DNA of 17,197 bases from Bacillota bacterium (GCA_023421115.1 JAEZUI010000059.1:1-17197); one strand, 5' to 3'. Numbered from the stretch's first letter, positions 1 through 6,974 are shown. The notes: generated by a model not told the origin, from the letters alone. Made by a program: numbers and translations.

Positions 1-123
1 CGATATCTGCAGAAGTTTGTTGAGACTCAGATAGGTAAAATGATCATTAAAGGTACGTTATCAGACCGCATGGAAATTAAAATTGATTCTGAGGCTGAGA
101 AGTTAACCATTGATGCAGTATAA
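1..123 (+). CDS. clpB: ClpB-type AAA+ chaperone, C-terminal end (partial)
   Basis: The window opens inside a reading frame whose last 40 residues begin RYLQKFVETQIGKMIIKG and end with TAA at 121-123. The RYLQ..VET......II.G pattern followed by a short beta-rich tail is characteristic of the C-terminal D2-small domain of ClpB/ClpC-class Hsp100 proteins, and the short tail after it suits ClpB best. ClpB is a cytosolic ATP-dependent disaggregase working with DnaK. All ATPase motifs lie outside the window, so the assignment rests on this small piece alone. In Firmicutes clp genes are commonly in the CtsR regulon, and two CtsR operators occur elsewhere here, in front of hsp20. No clear terminator hairpin follows the stop codon. 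Confidence 0.7.
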   Translation, partial: RYLQKFVETQIGKMIIKGTLSDRMEIKIDSEAEKLTIDAV

Positions 124-228
124 ATAATTAGATTTACAAACAAAGAAAAGCCCTATTTCAAAAGAATATCCAAATTATAAAAGTTACAACACCTAAACCA
201 TACAAAAACCAAATTACGCCTAGAACCG

Positions 229-431
229 GTTTTACTGTCAAATGACGTAATTACTTGACCTGAGTATTAGAATCTGTTGCCGAAAGCTTGATAATCTGAA
301 GCAAAAATGCCACGGATGGCATTTTTAGCGTCTCGGGACAGGATGTCCCATAGACGCGTGCGAAGATTATCAAGCTGAGGCTTACAGATTCTATGCGAAG
401 GTCATGGAATGGAGTCATTTGACAGTAAAAC
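229..431 (+). repeat. Folded two-copy repeat, copy A
   Basis: This ~200-nt element is built from nested inverted repeats. P1 is an 18-bp perfect stem (229-246 with 414-431, GTTTTACTGTCAAATGAC). A 6-bp stem follows (256-261/399-404), then P3 of 10 bp (268-277/384-393) and P4 of 13 bp (285-297/364-376). The rod is capped by two hairpins: P5 (303-312/317-326, loop CGGA) and P6 (328-333/352-357 plus 335-340/344-349, loop GGA). A second copy in the same orientation lies at 3342-3540. Similarity continues about 40 nt past P1 (to ~470). It has no convincing reading frame. It could be a non-coding RNA, or a small non-autonomous mobile element. I do not recognise a named family. Confidence 0.9.
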
Positions 432-601
432 AGTAGGTGTTCTCCCTTAATTCGGCTCGATAAAACCACATCTCTCAAATCCACCTTTTAGAAAACCATG
501 AGCTAACCGAGTTTTATCTGCCCCGTAAATAGATACATTCTCTTAGCCTTAGAAATAAAGTTCACAATTAATTTTAAGCCCCCCATTGTGACTTCGATAT
601 A
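432..601. other. Gene-less stretch after repeat copy A
   Basis: The first ~40 bases resemble the sequence just after copy B (a C-rich block, then TTAAT and GGCTC), so the repeat probably extends to about 470. Between there and the yhdJ promoter at 602 I see no gene, terminator or recognisable site. Confidence 0.5.
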
Positions 602-630
602 TTGACGATAGGTAACCCAAGGTGTATAAT
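602..630 (+). promoter_or_regulatory. Sigma-A promoter of yhdJ
   Basis: TTGACG at 602-607 and TATAAT at 625-630 are separated by exactly 17 nt, a near-consensus vegetative promoter. The predicted transcription start is near 637, which rules out the TTG at 602 as start codon and supports translation from ATG 665. Confidence 0.75.
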
Positions 631-664
631 TCTGCTTAAAATCGCTAAAGGATATGAGAAATTA

Positions 665-1468
665 ATGGAACAATTATTTTACAAGCTTGATTTCCCTCAT
701 AAATGCAATGATGGCTCAGTAGTTATTAACGGCGATTGCATTACTATCTTGCCGAATATAAAAGATAAATCAGTGGATTTGATATTTGCAGATCCACCAT
801 ACAATTTAGGAAAAGACTATGGGAATGGCAGTGATAACTGGGAAAATAAGAGTGAGTATTTAAATTGGTGCTATTCTTGGATAGATGAGTGTTTCAGAGT
901 TCTAAAGGACAGTGGTACTATTTATCTAATGAATTCAACCCAAAACATTTCATATATAGACATTTATATTCGTGAAAAATATAACGTCATAAACAATATT
1001 GTCTGGTATTATGACAGTTCCGGAGTACAATCAAAACATAGGTATGGTTCACTATACGAACCGATAATTATGGCAAACAAATCGGCAAAGTCAGTATACA
1101 CTTTTAATGGTAGCGATATAATGGTGGAAGCAAAGACCGGCGCTGTCAGAAAGCTTATTGATTACAGAAAATCACCTCCCCAGCCTTATAATTGCAGGAA
1201 AGTTCCGGGAAATGTATGGGAATTTCCACGTGTACGTTACAGAATGAGTGAATATGAGAAGCATCCTTCACAAAAACCGGAAGCACTATTAGAAAGAATT
1301 ATTAGAGCTTCAAGTAATTTAGGAGATATTGTGCTTGATCCTTTTTCTGGAACGTTTACAACTTCTGTGGTGGCAAAAAAGCTTGGACGAAAGGCTATTG
1401 GCATAGAGTTAAGTGAGAGCTATTATAAAATTGGTCTTAGGCGTGTACTAGGTTTAAGTGAAAATTAG
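665..1468 (+). CDS. yhdJ: Orphan YhdJ-type adenine-specific DNA methyltransferase
   Basis: This encodes a 267-aa beta-class amino-methyltransferase that should transfer a methyl group from S-adenosylmethionine to adenine. The catalytic motif IV DPPYN is at residues 43-47. The SAM-binding motif I (DPFSGTFTT) comes near the C-terminus, the order expected for the beta class. Stretches such as WYYDSSGVQ, YGSLYEPI, FNGSDIMVEAKTG, PPQPYN, KVPGNVWEFPRVRYRM and HPSQKPEALLERII follow E. coli YhdJ, which methylates ATGCAT, almost residue for residue. The frame is open back to a TTG at 602, but that codon is the -35 box of the promoter; ATG 665, with an AAAGGA 12 nt upstream, is the better start. No restriction endonuclease lies beside it, so a regulatory or solitary role is likely. 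The DUF362 gene follows after 47 nt and is probably co-transcribed. Confidence 0.9.
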   Translation: MEQLFYKLDFPHKCNDGSVVINGDCITILPNIKDKSVDLIFADPPYNLGKDYGNGSDNWENKSEYLNWCYSWIDECFRVLKDSGTIYLMNSTQNISYIDIYIREKYNVINNIVWYYDSSGVQSKHRYGSLYEPIIMANKSAKSVYTFNGSDIMVEAKTGAVRKLIDYRKSPPQPYNCRKVPGNVWEFPRVRYRMSEYEKHPSQKPEALLERIIRASSNLGDIVLDPFSGTFTTSVVAKKLGRKAIGIELSESYYKIGLRRVLGLSEN

Positions 1469-1515
1469 CTATGCTGAGAATAAATTTCAATTCTTATAGA
1501 GAAGGAGCAATTTCA

Positions 1516-2700
1516 ATGGATTTGGTTTCTATAGTAAAGGCTTCAAAATATGATAAAACAATAGTTCGCCAGGCATTAGAGAAAACTTTTGAGAATTTAG
1601 GCGGTGTCGAAAAATTTATTAGGCCGGGTATGAAGGTTGCACTTAAAGCAAACCTAGTTATGAAGAAAAGGCCTGAAGAAGCTGCAACTACTCATCCTGT
1701 CTTTACTGGGGAACTTGCACATATAATAAAAAGTGCTGGGGCTGAGGTGCTGATTATTGATAGTCCCGGTGGACCATATACCCGTTCAAGGCTAGAGGAT
1801 ATATATATGGGCACTGGCATGAAAGAAGTGGCAGAGGAAACTGGAGCACAGCTTAATTTCGACACTTCCGAAGTTGAGGTTCAGAATGCTGAGGGTAAAT
1901 TCATTAAAAAGCTTAAAATACTAAAACCGCTAGCAGAGGCCGATCTTGTAATTAACCTCCCAAAGCTTAAGACACATGGACAAATGGTTTATACCGGGGC
2001 GGTAAAGAATATGTTTGGCGCCATAGCAGGAATATCAAAGGTAGAGTATCACTTTAACATGAAGGAATATGACAGCTTTGCAGAGACCTTGATAGATATT
2101 TTCCTTAGTACTAAGCCGGCTTTGAGTATCATGGACGCAATAATTGGTATGGAAGGTGCAGGGCCTTCAGCTGGCGTGCCAAAAGAAATAGGAGTTATAC
2201 TTGCTTCGGAGAATGCTTTTAACTTAGATATGACTGCCGTAAATATTATAAACATTGATCCTAAAAGAGTTCCAGTGATCAAGAATTCAATTGACCGGGG
2301 ATTATGCCCTGACAGTTTTGATAAGATTAAATTAGTTGGAGTACCGGTAGATAGTGTTAAGATCAAAGACTTTGATGTTCCTGCTCTAGAAGGACTTAAA
2401 GAAATCAGATTTGTAGAAAATGAATTTCTCAAGTCACTTACTGGAATTATACTTCCGAAACCTGTGTTCTTAGCGAATAAATGTATTGGGTGCGGTGATT
2501 GCGTGAGAAGTTGTCCTCCTAAGGCTATCGAAATGAAAAACAAAAAGCCTAAAGTTAAACTTTCTAAATGTATAAGGTGCTTTTGCTGTCAAGAATTATG
2601 TCCTGCAAAGGCTATTGATATAAAAAGAAACAAGGTAATAGATAAGTTAGTAAAATCAGGCGCATCTTTAATTATGGATATAAAAGGAAGAGGTAAGTGA
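1516..2700 (+). CDS. DUF362 protein with C-terminal 2x[4Fe-4S] ferredoxin domain
   Basis: A 394-aa, probably cytosolic iron-sulfur protein. Residues ~1-270 form a DUF362 (COG2006) domain, with the typical segments KVALKANLV, THPVF, VLIIDSPGGPY, ADLVINLPKLKTHG and TGAVKNMFGAI. The C-terminus carries two ferredoxin motifs: CIGCGDCVRSCPP from C323 (C323, C326, C329, C333) and CIRCFCCQELCP from C352 (C352, C355, C358, C362, with an extra C357). Each should bind one [4Fe-4S] cluster, so the protein probably moves electrons, but the reaction is unknown for the family. The frame is open to ATG 1471, but ATG 1516 has the only good ribosome binding site (GAAGGAG, 8 nt upstream), so I chose it. It follows yhdJ after 47 nt with no promoter or terminator between them. 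Confidence 0.85.
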   Translation: MDLVSIVKASKYDKTIVRQALEKTFENLGGVEKFIRPGMKVALKANLVMKKRPEEAATTHPVFTGELAHIIKSAGAEVLIIDSPGGPYTRSRLEDIYMGTGMKEVAEETGAQLNFDTSEVEVQNAEGKFIKKLKILKPLAEADLVINLPKLKTHGQMVYTGAVKNMFGAIAGISKVEYHFNMKEYDSFAETLIDIFLSTKPALSIMDAIIGMEGAGPSAGVPKEIGVILASENAFNLDMTAVNIINIDPKRVPVIKNSIDRGLCPDSFDKIKLVGVPVDSVKIKDFDVPALEGLKEIRFVENEFLKSLTGIILPKPVFLANKCIGCGDCVRSCPPKAIEMKNKKPKVKLSKCIRCFCCQELCPAKAIDIKRNKVIDKLVKSGASLIMDIKGRGK

Positions 2701-2791
2701 CGAAAATTTCAAAGTCAAGGAGAAATCTCGAATTCTCTATGTGCCTTAATTATATTCCATTAATAAACATTAAAAAAAATACAAAATACTA

Positions 2792-2821
2792 TTGACTTTT
2801 CATTGATGCATCTGCTACAAT
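2792..2821 (+). promoter_or_regulatory. Promoter of the tRNA-Met-Glu-Val cluster
   Basis: TTGACT at 2792-2797 and TACAAT at 2816-2821 are 18 nt apart, 47 nt upstream of tRNA-Met. The spacer contains ATGCAT (2806-2811), the site expected for a YhdJ-type methyltransferase. Confidence 0.65.
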
Positions 2822-2867
2822 GTTAAAGCGTGCTAGGGATGATACTCATAGCACCGCAAATAAATAT

Positions 2868-2944
2868 GGCGGCGTGGCTCAGTTGGCTAGAGCATGCGGT
2901 TCATACCCGCAGGGTCGTTGGTTCAAGTCCGACCGCCGCTACCA
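2868..2944 (+). tRNA. tRNA-Met (CAU), elongator type
   Basis: A 77-nt cloverleaf with anticodon loop TTCATAC between the TGCGG and CCGCA stem strands, a GGTTCAAGTCC T-arm, and encoded ACCA at 2941-2944. The acceptor strands GGCGGCG/CGCCGCT pair with a G1-U72 end rather than the C1-A72 mismatch of initiator tRNA. The sequence resembles the Bacillus elongator tRNA-Met. Confidence 0.95.
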
Positions 2945-2950
2945 TTATTT

Positions 2951-3025
2951 GGCCCATTGGTCAAGCGGTTAAGACACCGCCCTTTCACGGCGGCTACAGG
3001 GGTTCGAATCCCCTATGGGTCACCA
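2951..3025 (+). tRNA. tRNA-Glu (UUC)
   Basis: A 75-nt cloverleaf with acceptor GGCCCAT/ATGGGTC (one G-U pair), anticodon loop CTTTCAC between CCGCC and GGCGG, T-arm GGGGTTCGAATCCCC and encoded CCA. It starts six bases after tRNA-Met. Confidence 0.96.
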
Positions 3026-3033
3026 TAAAATTT

Positions 3034-3109
3034 GGGCGCTTAGCTCAGCTGGGAGAGCACCTGCCTTACAAGCAGGGGGTCATAGGTTCGAGCCCTATAG
3101 TGCCCACCA
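3034..3109 (+). tRNA. tRNA-Val (UAC)
   Basis: A 76-nt cloverleaf with acceptor GGGCGCT/AGTGCCC (one G-U pair), anticodon loop CTTACAA between CCTGC and GCAGG, and encoded ACCA. It is the last gene of the cluster and is followed directly by a terminator hairpin. Confidence 0.96.
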
Positions 3110-3110
3110 A

Positions 3111-3149
3111 AAGAAGAAACTATACACAAGATGTATAGTTTCTTCTTTT
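3111..3149 (+). terminator. Terminator of the tRNA cluster
   Basis: A 16-bp perfect stem (3111-3126 with 3132-3147) with loop CAAGA and a pyrimidine-rich end (TTCTTCTTTT) lies immediately after tRNA-Val. Confidence 0.8.
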
Positions 3150-3341
3150 ATGTATATGGTTTCCTTGGAGTATAGTACAGTACCTAATACCTAAATTAAA
3201 TAAAGCGTTTCAGTTTGTATTGTATGTGATGTCTTCTACGAGAATTTAGGATAAAACACTTAGAATTTATAAAATTCCATAATTAAAAAAACTACAACAA
3301 TAAAACAGAGAAAAAATAAACCTACATTAAGGCATTAACTT
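3150..3341. other. AT-rich spacer before repeat copy B
   Basis: No reading frame with a ribosome binding site, no tRNA and no strong hairpin. The A-rich last ~70 bases loosely resemble the bases upstream of copy A, so the repeat unit may begin before P1, but the match is weak. Confidence 0.4.
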
Positions 3342-3540
3342 GTTTTAGTGTCAAATGACGCAATTACTTGACCTGAGCATTAGAATCTGTTGCCGAAGGC
3401 TTGATAATTTGAAGCAAAAATGCCACGGATGGCATTTTTAGCGTCTCGGGACAGGATGTCCCATAGACGCGGCGAAAATTATCAAGCCGAGGCTACAGAT
3501 TCTATGCGAAGGTCGTAATGGAGTCGTTTGACACTAAAAC
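3342..3540 (+). repeat. Folded two-copy repeat, copy B
   Basis: This is the second copy of the element at 229-431, in the same orientation, with the same nested stems: P1 3342-3359/3523-3540, P4 3398-3410/3476-3488, and the two apical hairpins with loops CGGA and GGA. Differences from copy A compensate each other. In P1, C235-G425 becomes G3348-C3534. In P4, A285-T376 becomes G3398-C3488 and C296-G365 becomes T3409-A3477. A further P1 change gives T3356 opposite G3526, which is a G-U pair if the plus strand is transcribed. The two apical hairpins are identical in both copies. Confidence 0.9.
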
Positions 3541-3783
3541 AATAGGCACTCCCCCCCTTAATCCAGGCTCCAAAATCACAGCACAACCAATTTGGACAGC
3601 CACTCAAGTTTTTTAACTCATGAGCAAATCAAATTATTTCTTAATCCCTCTAATAGCTTTGAACAAAAAAAGTTATTGACTAAAGTCTACAAAATCCCCA
3701 CCCATATTCAAGATTTCAAACTTTAATTAAAAATTCGAGCACGCTTATCTAAGTTGTTTTTTACATAGCCCAAAGTTATGTTT
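3541..3783. other. Gene-less stretch between repeat copy B and the spoIIE control region
   Basis: The first ~40 bases match the sequence after copy A (C-rich block, TTAATCC, GGCTC). The remainder is AT-rich with stop codons in all frames and no site I can support. Confidence 0.4.
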
Positions 3784-3792
3784 TGTGGATAA
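3784..3792 (-). promoter_or_regulatory. Perfect DnaA box
   Basis: TGTGGATAA is the exact reverse complement of the DnaA-box consensus TTATCCACA. It lies 35 nt upstream of the spoIIE -35 element. A second, one-mismatch box in the opposite orientation is at 3811-3819. Confidence 0.5.
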
Positions 3793-3810
3793 GTGTCAGA
3801 ATAATTTTAG

Positions 3811-3819
3811 TTTTCCACA
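3811..3819 (+). promoter_or_regulatory. DnaA-box-like site (8 of 9)
   Basis: TTTTCCACA differs from TTATCCACA at one base. It faces the perfect box at 3784-3792 and ends 7 nt before the -35 element of the spoIIE promoter. Confidence 0.4.
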
Positions 3820-3825
3820 ACCGAA

Positions 3826-3859
3826 TTTGACAAATAATTATTGCCATATACCCTATAAT
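3826..3859 (+). promoter_or_regulatory. spoIIE promoter, Spo0A-dependent type with 21-bp spacer
   Basis: TTGACA at 3827-3832 and TATAAT at 3854-3859 are both consensus, but are separated by 21 nt instead of 17. The same over-long spacing is known for the Spo0A~P-activated sigma-A promoters of B. subtilis spoIIE and spoIIG. TTTGACA at 3826-3832 overlaps the -35 and differs by one base from the reverse 0A box TTCGACA. Confidence 0.7.
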
Positions 3860-3904
3860 CAGTCGTGCAAGCAAAATTAAAATTTATACAGGAGGTCACA
3901 AAAG

Positions 3905-6307
3905 ATGAAAACACAAGCTATCCCATACCCAAAATTAGGTGATGTAGGAAAGGTGTATGAAAGAACAAAAGAGGGGTTAATGTTAAATGTTCCAATTTCG
4001 AAAAGCAGTGTAATTATACTTCTGATTAGTTTTATGTTAGGAAGAATATCTCTTTTTCAAGGGTTTATGCCCTTTGGAATTGCTTTTTTCATTGCAGCAT
4101 CAAGTACAAGGATAAGCAGAATTTTGATGGCCCTTGCAGTTTCTATAGGCATGATTACAGGCGGTGGTTTTGAGCAGGTTTATATAACAATTACTTCAAT
4201 AATAATATTTAGTGCTTTAGAAATGTTGTTTGCAAATACAAAATCGAAGAACGGATTAAAGATTTCGATAATTGCCTTTGTAAGTGTGATTATACCTCAA
4301 ATGGTTATGGTCTTTTTTCAAGGCTTTCTACTATATGATACATTAAAAAGCATATGCTATTCAAGTCTGGTTTTTGCTTTAGTATTTATATTTAAGAATT
4401 CAATATCGCTAATTGAGGGATCAAAAAAGCGGAACGTTTTTTCAAATGAAGAAATGATAAGTATTGCAATGCTTATGACCTTAACCTTAGCAGGTATAGG
4501 CAATGTTCAGCTGGCGGGGATAAATCTCATAAACGTTATGGGCATTTTGGCGATTCTATTATTTAGTATGAGTGCAGGCCCAGGAGTAGGAGCGGCAGTA
4601 GGTGTCATAGTTGGATTGGTAGTAAATATGACTAATCCTGGTGCGCCAATGGTGATTGCATCTTATGCGTTTTGCGGTTTACTCTGTGGAGTGTTTAAAA
4701 ATTTGGGAAAGGCTGGCGCGTGTCTTGGCTTTATTGCGGCAAATGCCTTGTTAACATTGTACTTAAACGGTTCGACAGAGGTCCTTATTTATATAAAGGA
4801 TATTTTGGTAGCAGTGCTAATAGTTATGCTCATTCCTAAAAAATTTATGGAAAACGCCTTAGGATACTTTACAGTGGCTACTGTTGGTATGAGAGATAAG
4901 TCAGGGTATAGTACAAGAATTAAAGAGCTGACTATAGATAGGCTTAATAAGTTTTCAAAGGCTTTTGGGGAATTATCAAAAACCTTCAGTGAAATATCCG
5001 AGACCTCTACAGCAACAAGCAAACAAGACATTACTTCGCTTTTTGACAGGGTTGCAGATAAGGTTTGCAAAGATTGCAGCCTTTGCATGCATTGCTGGGA
5101 TAGGAATTTCTACAATACCTATCAGGTGATGTTTAAAATTGTGGAAAAACTTGATGATAAAGGTTACATAAATGAAGAGGATATCCCGGACTATTTCATG
5201 GATAGGTGCGAGAGAATAAGCGACTTTGTAAGACAGGTTAATAATGTATATGAGCTTTTTAAAGTAAATCTTGTTTGGAAGAACAGGGTTGGAGAGAGTA
5301 GAGGCCTTATGTCGCAACAGTTGGATGGACTTTCAAAAGTAATTGCAAACCTTGCAAACGAGATTGATTATGATGTGAAATTCAAAGGTGAAATGGAGGA
5401 TCAATTGTTGGTAGAACTCGATAAAGCTGGAGTTAAGGCAAATGATGCAGTGATATTTCAAAATAAATGGGGTAAAAATGAAGTGACAATTTTTCATAAA
5501 GGATGTGGTGGAATAAGAAACTGCATAAATAATATTGAAAAAGTAACCACGGGAGTCATAGGCAGGAAAATGATAAAGGAAAGTAGTGAATGTGTTCAAA
5601 ATCACAAAACAGGTATCTGTACCTTAAAGCTTGTTGAAGAAGAGACCTTCAGGGTGACCACCGGAGTTGCAAAACTTGGGAAATATGAAGCAAGCGTGTC
5701 TGGAGATAATTATACCTTTATGAATACTGGAGATGGTAAATACATTGTGGCACTTAGTGATGGAATGGGATCAGGACAGAAGGCGGATTGTCAAAGCAGA
5801 GCGGCAATAAGCTTACTTGAGCAATTTATGGAGACTGGTTTTGATAAGGATACGGCCATTAAGCTTATAAACTCAATACTTGTTTTAAAATCCGATGATG
5901 ACTCCTTTGCAACCATAGACTTGTCTGCCATCGACTTGTATGACGGGAAGGTAGAGTTTGTTAAAATAGGAGCAGTTTCTACATATATAAAAAGACCAGA
6001 GAGGGTGGAAACGGTAAAAACTGTTTCGCTACCGGCAGGAATTTTAAGTGATATTGAAACGGAGATGATATGCAAAAATGTAAACAGTGGAGATTTCATA
6101 ATAATGGTAAGCGATGGGATCATAGATTCTTTCAAATCGGATGAGGGAGGAGAAAAATCACTTGTGAACTATATTGAGGAAATAGAAAATGTCAATCCTC
6201 AAGGAATAGCAGATATTATATTAAATAAAGCATATTCCAACAGTGGAAACAAGGCAAAAGATGACATGACAGTATTGGTAGCAAAGGTCTGGAAGAAAAT
6301 TGGATAA
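3905..6307 (+). CDS. spoIIE: Stage II sporulation protein E, membrane PP2C phosphatase
   Basis: An 800-aa protein (B. subtilis SpoIIE is 827 aa). After asymmetric septation it dephosphorylates SpoIIAA~P, releasing sigma-F in the forespore, and it interacts with FtsZ at the polar septum. Residues ~30-320 are a run of about ten hydrophobic segments. A central cytoplasmic region carries the Cys cluster C388, C391, C394, C397 followed by W398. The PP2C domain fills residues ~595-800, with metal-binding DGMGSG at 619-624 and SDG containing D737, matching the aspartates of the B. subtilis enzyme. GGAGG lies 9 nt before the ATG. The promoter has the 21-bp spacing of Spo0A-controlled genes. tRNA genes upstream recall the tRNA-Met/tRNA-Glu pair next to B. 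subtilis spoIIE (from memory). Downstream tilS/hpt/ftsH are absent. Confidence 0.97.
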   Translation: MKTQAIPYPKLGDVGKVYERTKEGLMLNVPISKSSVIILLISFMLGRISLFQGFMPFGIAFFIAASSTRISRILMALAVSIGMITGGGFEQVYITITSIIIFSALEMLFANTKSKNGLKISIIAFVSVIIPQMVMVFFQGFLLYDTLKSICYSSLVFALVFIFKNSISLIEGSKKRNVFSNEEMISIAMLMTLTLAGIGNVQLAGINLINVMGILAILLFSMSAGPGVGAAVGVIVGLVVNMTNPGAPMVIASYAFCGLLCGVFKNLGKAGACLGFIAANALLTLYLNGSTEVLIYIKDILVAVLIVMLIPKKFMENALGYFTVATVGMRDKSGYSTRIKELTIDRLNKFSKAFGELSKTFSEISETSTATSKQDITSLFDRVADKVCKDCSLCMHCWDRNFYNTYQVMFKIVEKLDDKGYINEEDIPDYFMDRCERISDFVRQVNNVYELFKVNLVWKNRVGESRGLMSQQLDGLSKVIANLANEIDYDVKFKGEMEDQLLVELDKAGVKANDAVIFQNKWGKNEVTIFHKGCGGIRNCINNIEKVTTGVIGRKMIKESSECVQNHKTGICTLKLVEEETFRVTTGVAKLGKYEASVSGDNYTFMNTGDGKYIVALSDGMGSGQKADCQSRAAISLLEQFMETGFDKDTAIKLINSILVLKSDDDSFATIDLSAIDLYDGKVEFVKIGAVSTYIKRPERVETVKTVSLPAGILSDIETEMICKNVNSGDFIIMVSDGIIDSFKSDEGGEKSLVNYIEEIENVNPQGIADIILNKAYSNSGNKAKDDMTVLVAKVWKKIG

Positions 6308-6372
6308 GAATATGTATAATTATAGGCAAAATGCCGCAAACTATCTCCGAATATATCTTTTGGAGGAAATTT

Positions 6373-6720
6373 ATGGTTTGTGATGATACTAAGCGTGTTG
6401 TAATAATTAAGAACATTTCTTCAAATATTGTTGAGGAAGCGATACTTGTTTTGAGAGATAAAAAATCTAATACAAATAAAAATAAAAATATGATAATTAC
6501 ATCCTCAAATAGCTCTAGAAAAGCTAATAGTTACTTGCTTCGCGAAGCTGAAGACATAATCAACAATTTTGCAAAGGAAAGAGATATAAAAGGTGGTTTT
6601 GTTCATGAATTGAACTTAAGGCCGTTTAATCCAAACAAGAAGCTGATAAATACATTTATAAACCTTGCCCTTGTTGCATGTATTGCTCTTTTAATATTTA
6701 TTGTTGCAAAAATCTTTTAG
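6373..6720 (+). CDS. Small protein with a C-terminal membrane segment, unknown function
   Basis: A 115-aa protein I do not recognise. It has a hydrophilic, Lys/Asn-rich body and a single hydrophobic stretch at residues ~95-113 (FINLALVACIALLIFIVAKI), so it is probably anchored by its C-terminus with the body in the cytoplasm. The start is set by GGAGG 6 nt before ATG 6373; the upstream in-frame ATG at 6331 lacks a ribosome binding site. It begins 65 nt after spoIIE with no terminator between, so it may be co-transcribed with spoIIE, which would make it a sporulation gene. That is inference from position only. Confidence 0.75.
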   Translation: MVCDDTKRVVIIKNISSNIVEEAILVLRDKKSNTNKNKNMIITSSNSSRKANSYLLREAEDIINNFAKERDIKGGFVHELNLRPFNPNKKLINTFINLALVACIALLIFIVAKIF

Positions 6721-6750
6721 GTATGTAATTATTAGCTTAATATTATTTCA

Positions 6751-6779
6751 TTGATTTTACAGTTGTTTAGTTGTATTAT
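6751..6779 (+). promoter_or_regulatory. Possible promoter of the Yip1-like gene
   Basis: TTGATT at 6751-6756 and TATTAT at 6774-6779 are 17 nt apart. Surroundings are very AT-rich, so chance matches are easy. If used, the transcript has a ~190-nt leader containing the inverted repeat at 6808-6948. Confidence 0.35.
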
Positions 6780-6807
6780 TAATAGTAAATAATTAAGGGT
6801 GCAAAGA

Positions 6808-6948
6808 AATAACAAGCTTTTAACTAAATGCTTTTTTAGCATAATAAATTTTGTTTTTAAAACTGTTAAAGCTGCATATTGGCTGTTCTAAGTTCCGCAA
6901 ATTTCTAGAAGTAATTTCTGTATCTGGCTATTGATAAAGCTTGTTATT
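6808..6948 (+). other. Structured leader closed by a 13-bp inverted repeat
   Basis: AATAACAAGCTTT (6808-6820) is perfectly complementary to AAAGCTTGTTATT (6936-6948), closing a 141-nt region that contains a further hairpin ATGCT/AGCAT (6828-6842). The right arm ends ~15 nt before the ribosome binding site of the next gene. The layout resembles a riboswitch or other cis-regulatory leader, but I recognise no class. Confidence 0.45.
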
Positions 6949-6974
6949 AATCTAAAATCCTAAGGAGAATTTTT

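Noticed and set aside
251..484. Minus-strand 77-codon frame inside repeat copy A
   Set aside because: It lies in the folded repeat, has no ribosome binding site, and its length is explained by the palindromic structure.
602..664. TTG at 602 as start of the methyltransferase
   Set aside because: It would place the -35 and -10 boxes inside the gene, and residues before M22 do not match YhdJ.
2049..2543. Minus-strand 164-codon frame opposite the DUF362 gene
   Set aside because: The plus strand encodes clear DUF362 and ferredoxin motifs; the antisense frame has no recognisable features.
2830..3138. 102-codon plus-strand open frame across the tRNA genes
   Set aside because: It runs through three tRNA genes and the terminator; no ribosome binding site. 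Artefact of tRNA sequence.
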